Of a stretch of 52,794 bases of DNA, positions 39,609-48,119 are shown piece after piece. The number at the start of each line of letters is the position of its first letter. Position 1 is the stretch's first letter. The stretch is from contig NZ_CANNGT010000014.1 of assembly GCF_947504225.1 (NCBI RefSeq), forward strand, positions 1 to 52,794, written 5' to 3'. Under the pieces are notes generated by a model. That model was not told the DNA's origin. It did no database searches and worked only from the letters and a program-made list of their open reading frames with translations. The stretch comes from Brumimicrobium ulvae (GTDB lineage: Bacteria; Bacteroidota; Bacteroidia; Flavobacteriales_D; Crocinitomicaceae). The translations under genes were made by a program, and so were the position numbers.

Positions 39609-40979
39609 TTAAAATCTTCTGATTTCTATCCCTTTCTTAATGCGAATAGTTCGGTTGATGATCATGCGAATGTCTCTGTCCTCTTGGTAGTGGTCGATGA
39701 CTTCTTTCCATGTTTCTATTGACTGGTCGTTGTATTGTTTGGGGAGAAATCCATAGCCGATAAATGTGCCACGTTCTACCATTAGCAAGGCCAATTCATC
39801 TTTGTTTCTTCCTTTATCTACGATAAAGAAGTTTTCTAATTCATAATTGAGTTGATCAATCAATTGCTGAATACGTTGATTGTAATCTGTTGCCGCTTCT
39901 TTTGCAATACAAGCCCCGAAACACTCTTTGGTGTGGTATTGAAAACAAGAGGACTGACTTGGGTACAACCCCGTAAGCTTTTGACACAATTGGTATTCTA
40001 AAACAGCTTTTTCTAAAAATCCAACACCTTCTTTTCGGTTTGAAAAAGTAGTAATGGCTGGATCTTGTCTGTTTTTAATTAAATCAATGTGTAGGTTGAT
40101 GTATCCTTTTCCATCTTCAAATGAATAGAGTCCATAAGGATATTTGTCCTTGCGTAATTGCCTGTTAAATTGAGGCTTGTACTTTTTGATTAGGTTGGAC
40201 TCATGAATTAATGCAATTATTTCAGAACCAGTTAAATCATATTCCACCCGAACAATCTCCTTAGACATTTTGATGGCTTTTTTCGATTTATTGTTCTTTA
40301 GATGTTGCTGCACTCGACTGCGAATATTTTTACTCTTACCAATATATATCAATCGACTCTCTTCGTCGTAGAATTTGTAAACCCCAGTTTGTTTTGGAAT
40401 ATCTTCTATAGCATCGAAATCTAGTCCTGGGTGTAAATGTTTGGGAATGATGTCTGATTGAATAAAGCTATTGAGTAACTCATAATTTTTACTGAACAAT
40501 AAATGAAACAATTCCGTAGTGGCCAAAGCATCCCCACGAGCACGGTGTCGACCGACCAAATCGATACCTAATTCATCAGTGATTTTACCTAAGCTATAGG
40601 ATGCATAACCAGGAATAATTTGACGCGATGATTTGACGGTGCACAAGTGATTGGTTCTAAATTCATAGCCCAATGAGCGGTATTCACTTCTGAGTACATT
40701 ATAATCGAAGCCTACATTGTGGGCTACAAAAACTGCATCACCAATAAATTCAATGATTTGTTTAGCAAGTTCGTAGAATTTCGGAGCTCCTTCTACCATA
40801 TCGTCATTGATTCCCGTCAATTGTGAGATAAAGTAGGGGATAGGCTGTTCAGGATTAACAAGTGAAGTAAATTCGTCCAAGATCTTTTCTCCATCAGTGA
40901 TGAAAATGGAAATCTCGGTTATTTTGGAATTTTTAATACTTCCACCCGTTGTTTCTAAATCTGTTACAGCATATAGCAT
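39609..40979 (-). CDS. DEDDh exonuclease fused to GIY-YIG (UvrC/Cho-like) nuclease
   Basis: 456 aa. N-terminal DnaQ-like 3'-5' exonuclease (about 1-165) with Asp7/Glu9 in TDLETT, AHNVGFD (Asp92) and the ExoIII motif His145...Asp150 (HRARGD). A GIY-YIG domain follows (about 195-280, GVYKFY...LIYIGKSKNIRSRV). Downstream, Cys332, Cys345, Cys353 and Cys357 have C-x12-C-x7-C-x3-C spacing, very close to the UvrC cysteine set reported to bind a [4Fe-4S] cluster. A role in nucleotide-excision-like repair is likely. Fusions of this type are known in Bacteroidota. dnaA follows upstream on the same strand. Confidence 0.92.
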   Translation of the reverse strand: MLYAVTDLETTGGSIKNSKITEISIFITDGEKILDEFTSLVNPEQPIPYFISQLTGINDDMVEGAPKFYELAKQIIEFIGDAVFVAHNVGFDYNVLRSEYRSLGYEFRTNHLCTVKSSRQIIPGYASYSLGKITDELGIDLVGRHRARGDALATTELFHLLFSKNYELLNSFIQSDIIPKHLHPGLDFDAIEDIPKQTGVYKFYDEESRLIYIGKSKNIRSRVQQHLKNNKSKKAIKMSKEIVRVEYDLTGSEIIALIHESNLIKKYKPQFNRQLRKDKYPYGLYSFEDGKGYINLHIDLIKNRQDPAITTFSNRKEGVGFLEKAVLEYQLCQKLTGLYPSQSSCFQYHTKECFGACIAKEAATDYNQRIQQLIDQLNYELENFFIVDKGRNKDELALLMVERGTFIGYGFLPKQYNDQSIETWKEVIDHYQEDRDIRMIINRTIRIKKGIEIRRF

Positions 40980-41012
40980 TTGGCAAAAGTACGGAAATTG
41001 AATGGTTTTAAT

Positions 41013-41050
41013 AAAAAAAAATACCGAAAGGAAACTCCAATCGGTATTTT
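41013..41050 (-). terminator. Intrinsic terminator of dnaA
   Basis: On the minus strand the stem AATACCGA / TCGGTATT with a 13-base loop is followed by a run of Ts. It lies 20 bp past the dnaA stop, so the fusion nuclease probably has its own promoter. Confidence 0.75.
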
Positions 41051-41070
41051 ATGGGATTCAAATCCAGTAT

Positions 41071-42501
41071 TTACTGAATTGATAATTTCTTTTCTAAATC
41101 TGTAAGATAAGCCTTGAACTGTTTGTCAGTTTCTGAAAGGTTATTTACTGTTCTGCATGCGTGAAGTACAGTTGCGTGATCTTTACCACCACAGTGTGCA
41201 CCAATATTAGCAAGCGAAGATTTTGTCATTTTCTTTGAGAAGAACATTGCAATTTGTCTGGCTTGAACGATTTCTCTTTTTCTAGTTTTCGATTTCAAGA
41301 TTTCAATTTCAATATCGAAGTAATCACAAACCACTTTTTGAATGTATTCAATAGAAACTTCTCTTGCGGTATTCTTCACAAACTTGTCAATCATTTGTTT
41401 GGCTAAATCTAATGTGATGGCCTTTTTGTTGAGTGAAGCTTGTGCAATCAATGAGTTTAATGCTCCTTCAATTTCACGAACATTGGTGTTGATACTGTAG
41501 GCAAGGTATTCTACCACTTCTTTTGAAAGCTCGATTCCATTCCCATACATTTTCTTTTCAAGGATAGCGATTCTAGTTTCCAATTCAGGAGCTTGTAAAT
41601 CTGCTGATAATCCCCATTTCATTCTACTCAATAAACGCTGTTCCATTCCTTGAATATCTACAGGAGCTTTATCAGAGGTAAGAATAATTTGCTTTCCATT
41701 TTGGTGCAAGTGATTAAAAATGTGGAAGAATACATCTTGTGTTTTTTCCTTTCCAGAGAAAAACTGAACATCGTCGATAATAAGTACATCCATCATTTGA
41801 TAGAAATGCACAAAATCATTAGAAGTATTGTTTTTAATTGAATCAATAAATTGATGTACGAACTTTTCAGAGCTTACATAAAGTACTGTTTTATTGGGGA
41901 ATTTGTTTTTAATTTCAATTCCAATGGCATTCACTAAGTGGGTTTTTCCTAAACCAACACCTCCATAAATCAACAATGGATTAAACGCTGTTCCCCCTGG
42001 TTTGTTAGCCACAGCATATCCCGCCGATCTGGCTAAACGGTTACAATCACCTTCTACAAAATTCTCAAAACTATAAGAAGGATTAAGGTTTGAATTAACG
42101 TCAATCTTTTTTAATCCAGGAATAACAAAAGGATTTCTAATGTGATCTTCTCCAACCATTAAAGGTACAGAAACGGGTGAGTTCTTTAAAGAAGTTCTTC
42201 CTGAAGTAGGTATTTTAACAGTATATGGTGTTGAGTTAGGTGTATTGCGTTCCATAATAATACTGTACTCTAACCTCCCATTTGGACCCAGTTCTTTTTT
42301 GATTACCTTTTTTAGTAATCCGATGTAGTGTTCTTCTAACCATTCGTAAAAGAAATGTGAAGGAACTTGAATTGTTAACACATCTCCCTCTAACTTCACA
42401 GGTACAATTGGTGAAAACCAAGTTTTAAAAGCTTGTAATGGAATAATGTCTTTAATTACTTTCAGACACGCTTCCCATTTTTGTTCATGCAACTGGCTCA
42501 T
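41071..42501 (-). CDS. dnaA: Chromosomal replication initiator protein DnaA
   Basis: 476 aa AAA+ protein that binds and opens the origin. Domain I (about 1-85); a variable linker; AAA+ domain III with Walker A GGVGLGKTH, Walker B LIIDDVQF and the RLLSRMKWGL arginine region; and domain IV with the helix-turn-helix signature CGGKDHATVLHA for DnaA-box recognition. Length is normal. No dnaN or recF lies next to it. Confidence 0.97.
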   Translation of the reverse strand: MSQLHEQKWEACLKVIKDIIPLQAFKTWFSPIVPVKLEGDVLTIQVPSHFFYEWLEEHYIGLLKKVIKKELGPNGRLEYSIIMERNTPNSTPYTVKIPTSGRTSLKNSPVSVPLMVGEDHIRNPFVIPGLKKIDVNSNLNPSYSFENFVEGDCNRLARSAGYAVANKPGGTAFNPLLIYGGVGLGKTHLVNAIGIEIKNKFPNKTVLYVSSEKFVHQFIDSIKNNTSNDFVHFYQMMDVLIIDDVQFFSGKEKTQDVFFHIFNHLHQNGKQIILTSDKAPVDIQGMEQRLLSRMKWGLSADLQAPELETRIAILEKKMYGNGIELSKEVVEYLAYSINTNVREIEGALNSLIAQASLNKKAITLDLAKQMIDKFVKNTAREVSIEYIQKVVCDYFDIEIEILKSKTRKREIVQARQIAMFFSKKMTKSSLANIGAHCGGKDHATVLHACRTVNNLSETDKQFKAYLTDLEKKLSIQ

Positions 42502-42819
42502 TTAATTAGTTTAAGGCGTTTATAGCAAAATAAATATTGTTGTTCTTTAGAAAAGAATTTATGGCTTCTTATTCTTTCAGAACAGGAGCAAATATTTGGA
42601 TAAAAAAGTTAAAAAAAAAATCAAATCGCTATTGACTTTTACAAATATTTTACTCCTAACATTAAAATAAAATTAACTTCAAATTAATGCTGTTCGTCCC
42701 AAAATAATGTTATATTAATCGATAAATTTGATCATAATATTGAGATTAGGTCTAGCATTATTTGGACTACCAATATACACATCTTTTTTATGATATTCAC
42801 TTTAAGTTGTTAAATTATT
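42502..42819. other. AT-rich dnaA upstream region without a clear origin
   Basis: This 318-bp gap between divergent dnaA and the thioesterase gene is strongly AT-rich, with runs of A near 42611. Only one sequence resembling a DnaA box was found (ATATACACA, near 42772). There is no box cluster, so I do not call oriC here. It probably holds the promoters of both genes. Confidence 0.4.
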
Positions 42820-43242
42820 ATGCCCCAAAACAAAGAATGTTTGCACTCCTCTGAGATTCAACTGAGAGTGCGTTATGGCGAGACCGATCAGATGGGTTAT
42901 TGCTATTATGGTAACTATGCACAGTACTTTGAGGTTGGTCGGGTAGAAGCTTTGCGAACCCTGAGTTGGTCCTATAAAGAAATGGAAGAAAAAGGGTTTA
43001 TGCTCCCCGTATCGAGTTTTAGTGTCAAGTATATATCTCCTGCTTTCTACGATGATTTGTTAACCGTTCACACCAGAATTATCGACCTTAAAGGGGTGCG
43101 ACTGTATTTTGAATATGAAATCAAAAATGAACAAGGAAAGTTGGTGGCTACTGCAGAAACCATACTTGTTTTTGTTGATAAAAATACCATGAGGCCAACA
43201 ACTCCTCCAAAAGATTTTGTTACCTTAATGTTTGCAAAGTAA
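42820..43242 (+). CDS. Hot-dog acyl-CoA thioesterase (YbgC/4-hydroxybenzoyl-CoA thioesterase family)
   Basis: 140 aa, single hot-dog fold. The N-terminal VRYGETDQMGYCYYGNYAQY carries the conserved acidic residue and the tyrosine/asparagine pattern of YbgC-like enzymes, which hydrolyse acyl-CoA thioesters. Length is typical. It ends 10 bp before the arginase-family gene. Confidence 0.9.
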   Translation: MPQNKECLHSSEIQLRVRYGETDQMGYCYYGNYAQYFEVGRVEALRTLSWSYKEMEEKGFMLPVSSFSVKYISPAFYDDLLTVHTRIIDLKGVRLYFEYEIKNEQGKLVATAETILVFVDKNTMRPTTPPKDFVTLMFAK

Positions 43243-43252
43243 AATAGAACTC

Positions 43253-44221
43253 ATGACCCATAAAACAAAACATTTTGAATTCAATCATTTGAATAAAGAA
43301 GAACTTCAGATTTTTATTCGTAAAAGAGGGGGAGAAACAAAGTTGGGACAACAATTAACAGATTTGCCGCAAGCGAAGTATGTTATTATTGGAGTTGAAG
43401 AATCTGTTGGGCCAAGAGCAAATAAAGGAAGAGGTGGTGCAGAAAAGGGATTCGAAGCTTTTTTAAGTTCATTCCTTAATATGCAGTCCAATGAATCGCT
43501 CATCGGTAATCATATACACGTGTTGGGAAGTGTTTCAACGCATACTGAAGCCGGGTTCGATGGTAACTTAAATCAAATGGTGGAGGAACTAGATATTTTT
43601 CTAGTGAAAATTCTCCATGAACACATTAATCAAAACCAAATTCCAATAGTTATAGGTGGTGGACACAATAACGCTTATCCATTGATGAAATTTTCTTATG
43701 AAAGATACCAGCAACAAATCCAAGTGGTGAATTTTGATGCCCATGCCGATTATAGGCGATTGGAAGGAAGGCATTCGGGGAATCCGTTTTCTTATGCTTT
43801 TAAAGATGGATATTTGAAAAAGTATTTTGTTTTAGGATTGCATCAGCGTTTTAATAGTCAGCAAATTATTGATGATCTAAGGAGGGATGGACATTATTTC
43901 ACCTTTTATGAGTCCTATATTTTTGGAGAACACAATTATTTGGATGATTTTCAGACTTTAAGAGATAACTTAACCAGAACAAAGGATTATACAGGCGTGG
44001 AACTGGATATGGACACCATTGAAAGAATGCCCAGTAGCGCTTTTTCACCTTCGGGAATATCAGTAGATATTGCTCGTTTATACATCAGTCAAGTCGCTAA
44101 AAAGAAGAATATCGCATACCTCCATTTGCCTGAAGGAGCACCGACTAATGAATTAGAAGAACGTATTGTGGGGAAAACTTTAGCGTATTTAGTGAGTGAT
44201 TTTATCGTAAGTCATGGATAA
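43253..44221 (+). CDS. hutG: Formimidoylglutamase (ureohydrolase/arginase family)
   Basis: The ATG at 43253 (322 aa) is preferred to a TTG at 43232. It has all six manganese ligands of the arginase fold: His138 in GGGHNN, Asp162/His164/Asp166 in DAHAD, and Asp252/Asp254 in LDMD. HutG-type members split N-formimidoylglutamate into glutamate and formamide in histidine degradation. Family is firm. The formimidoyl substrate is inferred from overall likeness; arginase or agmatinase remains possible. No other hut genes are in the window. Confidence 0.82.
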   Translation: MTHKTKHFEFNHLNKEELQIFIRKRGGETKLGQQLTDLPQAKYVIIGVEESVGPRANKGRGGAEKGFEAFLSSFLNMQSNESLIGNHIHVLGSVSTHTEAGFDGNLNQMVEELDIFLVKILHEHINQNQIPIVIGGGHNNAYPLMKFSYERYQQQIQVVNFDAHADYRRLEGRHSGNPFSYAFKDGYLKKYFVLGLHQRFNSQQIIDDLRRDGHYFTFYESYIFGEHNYLDDFQTLRDNLTRTKDYTGVELDMDTIERMPSSAFSPSGISVDIARLYISQVAKKKNIAYLHLPEGAPTNELEERIVGKTLAYLVSDFIVSHG

Positions 44222-44320
44222 TCAATTTGGTTTATTATCTTTATTACTGGTAAATCAAACCGAGATGACTCCAAAATTTAATGTTTTACTTTGAACAAAT
44301 TCAGTTTTACACCATAACTT

Positions 44321-46585
44321 ATGATAAAAGGCCTTTTAAACTTTCTTAAAGCTGTACGTTCATTTTTCCCAATTAATTTACTTTTCTCTCAGGTAAAGTA
44401 TAATCTCATTGTCCTTTTTTATTGGATTTTTCTGTTCTCTATTGTCAATAATTACCTTGGAGTGGGAATTGGATTACCGTATTTGTTCTTGTCACCTGAA
44501 TATGTTGGTGCGTCAAACCCTATTGCTTTTTTACTTTTAGGAGTGAGCATTGGTGGATTTATTATGGCTTTTCATATTTATAGCTATATTCAATTGGGGC
44601 CTAAATATCCATTCATTGCAACTTTGTCAAGACCTTTTTATAAATTTTCAATCAACAATAGTTTGATTCCTTTGCTGTTCCTGATTAATTTTTCAGTGAA
44701 TATTTATCATTTTCAACAAGGTCAAGAATACGTTCAACCCATGGACGTGTTTTTGCAAATATTCTCTTTATTGGGTGGGGTAGCTCTTTTTATACTTTTT
44801 GCATTGGTGTATTTTTTTCCCACGAACAAAGATTTATTCACCATCACAGGCAAGCGATCCGAAGAATTTCAATCGAAAGCCAGTAATATCAAAGCGACTT
44901 TACACCGTAAGCAGACTTGGTACGAACCTTTTATGAATAAAAATGTGGACCAATATTATTACATCGGTTCAAGGTTTAGAATTAGACAGTCGAGAAGCAG
45001 TTCTCACTACGATATTAACGTACTGAATAAAGTTTTTGCCCAAAATCACATCAATGCATCGGTCTTTGAAATCCTTTTGGTTCTGTCTTATATTTCAATT
45101 GGATTCTTTAGAGACTATGAATTTTTTCAAGTGCCTGCTAGTGTTAGTATGATGATGATTCTTACCATTGTTCTTATGTTGGTGAGTGCTTTGTTTTCGT
45201 GGTTTAAACAGTGGACCTACCCCTTGATTGTGGGATCTTTTCTCTTGGTGAATTACATGAGTACTAAAACTGAGTTTTTTCAATTTAAAAGTTTTGCTTT
45301 TGGGCTCTCCTATGAAAATCAAGACTTGGTGAGTTATACAAAAGAATCATTTTACGACTTGAAATATTCTGATTCTATTATTCAAAGAGATTATGAGAAT
45401 TACGTAAAAACCCTTGAAAACTGGAAGAAAAACACAGGTAAGAAAAAACCAAAATTAATTGTCTTGAATACCAGTGGTGGTGGATTGAGAAGTGCCATGT
45501 GGACTTTCCGTGTTTTACAAGAGATGGATAGTTTGAGTGACAATGATTTTAGTAAGCACATTCAAATGATTACAGGAGCTTCAGGCGGAATGATAGGTGC
45601 TGCTTATTATCGTGACTTAATGTTGATGGAAAATGACAGTCTGATTTCTTCGCGATTAGATCAAGAGTATTTAGAAAACATCTCAAAGGATTTGCTGAAT
45701 CGCTTGACTTTTTCTATTTCTACCAATGATTTATTTTTCCGTTATCAAAGTGTCGAAATCAATGAACATCTCTACAGTAAAGACAGGGGATATGCTTTTG
45801 AGCAAGAATTAATTTCTAATTTGAATGGCGCATTTGACCATACTTTAGGGTATTATGAGCCGTATGAGCGTTCTGGGCAAATACCAACCATGATCTTCAC
45901 ACCAACCATTGTCAATGATGGAAGAAGATTATTGGTCAGTGCACAACATCACGGATATCTTCAAGCAACAGACCGATTGGATGAACGTGTTGGATTAAAT
46001 CCGCAAATTGAAAACATTGAATATTTAAAGTATTTTCAGCATAACAATCCAAATGATGTGAATTTTACTTCAGTGCTAAGGATGAGTGCTACCTTTCCGT
46101 ATGTAATGCCCATGATTACCATGCCTACAGATCCTGGTATGCAAGTAATGGATGCTGGAATTCGAGATAATTATGGATCAAAAACAACAGTGCGTTACCT
46201 TATTGCCTTAAGAAAATGGTTGCATGAAAACACGAGTGGTGTAATAGTGTTAAAAGTGAGGGATACAAAAAAAACACTTATTGGAGAAACCTATGAAAAT
46301 ATAGGTCTGTTTGAACGTTTGTTATTGCCGTTTGGAAATATGTACGGAAACTTTCCAAGGGTACAAGACTTTAACCAGGATGAACTTTTTTCTACCGCTA
46401 TACGTTCAATGGATTATCCGATTGAAGTGGTGACTTTTAATTTAAGAGAGCATTATGATGATAAAATTTCGCTTTCTTGGCATTTGACGCAAAAGGAAAA
46501 ACTGAAAATTTCGAATGCAGTATTTTCAGAGGAGAACAGCAGGTCGGTAGAACGATTAAAGAAATTATTAAAATTTGAAAAATAG
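44321..46585 (+). CDS. Membrane-anchored patatin-like phospholipase
   Basis: 754 aa. The N-terminal 345 residues contain about seven hydrophobic helices (for example FLLLGVSIGGFIMAFHIY and WTYPLIVGSFLLVNY) in two groups separated by a cytosolic-looking loop. The patatin domain (about 375-720) has the glycine-rich oxyanion loop TSGGGLRSA, the serine elbow GASGG (Ser421) and the dyad Asp611 in DAG. The family hydrolyses acyl ester bonds in phospholipids or neutral lipids. A polytopic membrane anchor this large looks uncommon for patatins. SUI1-like gene follows by 13 bp. Confidence 0.87.
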   Translation: MIKGLLNFLKAVRSFFPINLLFSQVKYNLIVLFYWIFLFSIVNNYLGVGIGLPYLFLSPEYVGASNPIAFLLLGVSIGGFIMAFHIYSYIQLGPKYPFIATLSRPFYKFSINNSLIPLLFLINFSVNIYHFQQGQEYVQPMDVFLQIFSLLGGVALFILFALVYFFPTNKDLFTITGKRSEEFQSKASNIKATLHRKQTWYEPFMNKNVDQYYYIGSRFRIRQSRSSSHYDINVLNKVFAQNHINASVFEILLVLSYISIGFFRDYEFFQVPASVSMMMILTIVLMLVSALFSWFKQWTYPLIVGSFLLVNYMSTKTEFFQFKSFAFGLSYENQDLVSYTKESFYDLKYSDSIIQRDYENYVKTLENWKKNTGKKKPKLIVLNTSGGGLRSAMWTFRVLQEMDSLSDNDFSKHIQMITGASGGMIGAAYYRDLMLMENDSLISSRLDQEYLENISKDLLNRLTFSISTNDLFFRYQSVEINEHLYSKDRGYAFEQELISNLNGAFDHTLGYYEPYERSGQIPTMIFTPTIVNDGRRLLVSAQHHGYLQATDRLDERVGLNPQIENIEYLKYFQHNNPNDVNFTSVLRMSATFPYVMPMITMPTDPGMQVMDAGIRDNYGSKTTVRYLIALRKWLHENTSGVIVLKVRDTKKTLIGETYENIGLFERLLLPFGNMYGNFPRVQDFNQDELFSTAIRSMDYPIEVVTFNLREHYDDKISLSWHLTQKEKLKISNAVFSEENSRSVERLKKLLKFEK

Positions 46586-46598
46586 ATAAATACAGTTT

Positions 46599-46943
46599 AT
46601 GGGAAAAAAGAGTAAAAGAAGAAGCGACGTTGTGTACAGTACGAATCCTGATTTTGAATTTGATAATGAAGAGGAAATGGAAGAAGATACACTTCCCAAC
46701 AATCAGCAGCTTTTATACGTCTCCATCGACCGAAAACAAAGAAAAGGCAAAGATGTTACGTTAGTTGAAGGTTTTGTTGGTACAGACGAAGATTTAAAAA
46801 CATTGGGTAAAAAGTTGAAATCAGCGTGTGGAGTAGGAGGTACAGCAAAAGACGGTGATATTCTTATTCAAGGAAACCACAGGGATAAAGTTATTGAGCT
46901 CTTGGAAAAAGACGGATATAAAACCAAAAGAAAAGGAGGGTAA
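46599..46943 (+). CDS. SUI1/eIF1-like translation factor (YciH family)
   Basis: 114 aa. A basic start and a strongly acidic segment (about 20-35) precede a SUI1 domain (about 40-110, with KGKDVTLVEGF, LKSACGVGGTAKDG and IQGNHRDKVIELL). Bacterial YciH-like members are thought to act at translation initiation and fidelity. It starts 13 bp after the patatin gene, possibly cotranscribed. Confidence 0.92.
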   Translation: MGKKSKRRSDVVYSTNPDFEFDNEEEMEEDTLPNNQQLLYVSIDRKQRKGKDVTLVEGFVGTDEDLKTLGKKLKSACGVGGTAKDGDILIQGNHRDKVIELLEKDGYKTKRKGG

Positions 46944-47126
46944 GGTTAAAGTGAATTATGGAATAAGTTAGTTGAAATGGTTATATCTTCTTTGTAATGT
47001 TTTATTTAATGCAAAAGCAGAAGAAAACATGAGGCGGCATTTTTAAAAGAATCGCTCATATATAATAATTGATTAGTATTTCAACTTAAAGTCTACCAAA
47101 AAAATCATGGTAGGATTGATATAAAT

Positions 47127-47164
47127 AAAAAACGAGGCAAATCATTCTTTTGCCTCGTTTTTTT
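47127..47164. terminator. Bidirectional intrinsic terminator
   Basis: The stem AAAACGAGGCAAA / TTTGCCTCGTTTT with a short loop is flanked by A and T runs. It serves the convergent SUI1-like gene and coiled-coil lipoprotein gene. Confidence 0.88.
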
Positions 47165-47179
47165 ATATTCAAAATGTGC

Positions 47180-48034
47180 TTATTTCACAGTAACTACTAA
47201 GTAATTTGAAATTCTCCAAAACTTATCAGCATCTAAAATCATCAATTTATTTCCTTTCCATTCATAAGAATTTATAGGGTGGTCAGTAACCATTTCTGGT
47301 TTGCTTCCTACAATTGTTAACTCCTTAATTTTAGATTTATCCATTTGTTGGAAATATTCTTGATTCATGTCCTCAGCAATGTTTGTTTTTTTACCAATTC
47401 CAATGAAACCACCTTCTCTTACCAAAACGTTATTGGCAATTAATTCATCTAAAGTTCCGTAGGCATAATAAACAGTGTTCATTTCCTTCATCACATCCAA
47501 CGCCAATTCAACTTGCTCTTGGTATTCATCAAATAATTCAGAGTACTCCATGTCTAAGTCAGCAAGTGTTCGTTGAAGTGAAGCGATTTGTTCGTCTCTA
47601 TCGCGGATTTGCAAAACCAATCGATCTGTCATTCCTTCTAATTCTGCAATTTTAAGATCCTTATCAGCAATTTGCTTTTTTAATTTACTAACGCTTTGCG
47701 CGTTTTGTTTCCTTAAGAAGTTAATGTGTTGAATTTCTTGTAAAATCCAGTCTTGGTCTTCCTGTGTTAATTCAGGATTTGAACTCCTAACTCTAATTTC
47801 TTCTTCTTTGATATTGATTTTTGCAAGGTTCGATTGAACTTCATTGAAGAAAGAAAAAGCTTCATTTAAAACAGAATCTTTACGGTTGCTTTCTAATTCG
47901 AGTTGCGCTACTTTATTACGCAGTTCAATCAGTTCTACTTCGCTGGCACCTTCTCCCGTTTTAGTCGTGTCGTTTTGATCGTCCTTACAAGCAGCAAATA
48001 TGAACAGTAAGGTAAATAAAAATAAGTATCTCAT
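47180..48034 (-). CDS. Coiled-coil lipoprotein of unknown function
   Basis: The start at 48034 begins a lipoprotein signal (FIFAAC, lipid Cys16) and is preferred over 48109. The protein is about 284 aa. Residues about 35-180 form a continuous coiled coil (repeating VAQLELESN / DLKIAELEGMTDRL-type heptads). The C-terminal 100 residues are globular (YYAYGTLDEL, then KTNIAEDMNQEYF) with no recognised domain. Expected at the periplasmic face of a membrane. Divergent from the secreted M61 peptidase. Confidence 0.8.
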   Translation of the reverse strand: MRYLFLFTLLFIFAACKDDQNDTTKTGEGASEVELIELRNKVAQLELESNRKDSVLNEAFSFFNEVQSNLAKINIKEEEIRVRSSNPELTQEDQDWILQEIQHINFLRKQNAQSVSKLKKQIADKDLKIAELEGMTDRLVLQIRDRDEQIASLQRTLADLDMEYSELFDEYQEQVELALDVMKEMNTVYYAYGTLDELIANNVLVREGGFIGIGKKTNIAEDMNQEYFQQMDKSKIKELTIVGSKPEMVTDHPINSYEWKGNKLMILDADKFWRISNYLVVTVK

Positions 48035-48119
48035 GTGTTTGTTTAATTGATTCTTGTTTACAAAATTAACGATTTCTTTGGGGTAAATTGTATCTTTGAG
48101 GAAAATCAATGTTTTTATT

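Noticed and set aside
41020..41070. tRNA-like GATTCAAATCC stretch after dnaA
   Set aside because: It is a chance T-loop-like sequence next to the dnaA terminator, with no cloverleaf around it.
42502..42819. oriC next to dnaA
   Set aside because: Only one imperfect DnaA box was found, with no cluster; AT-richness alone is not enough.
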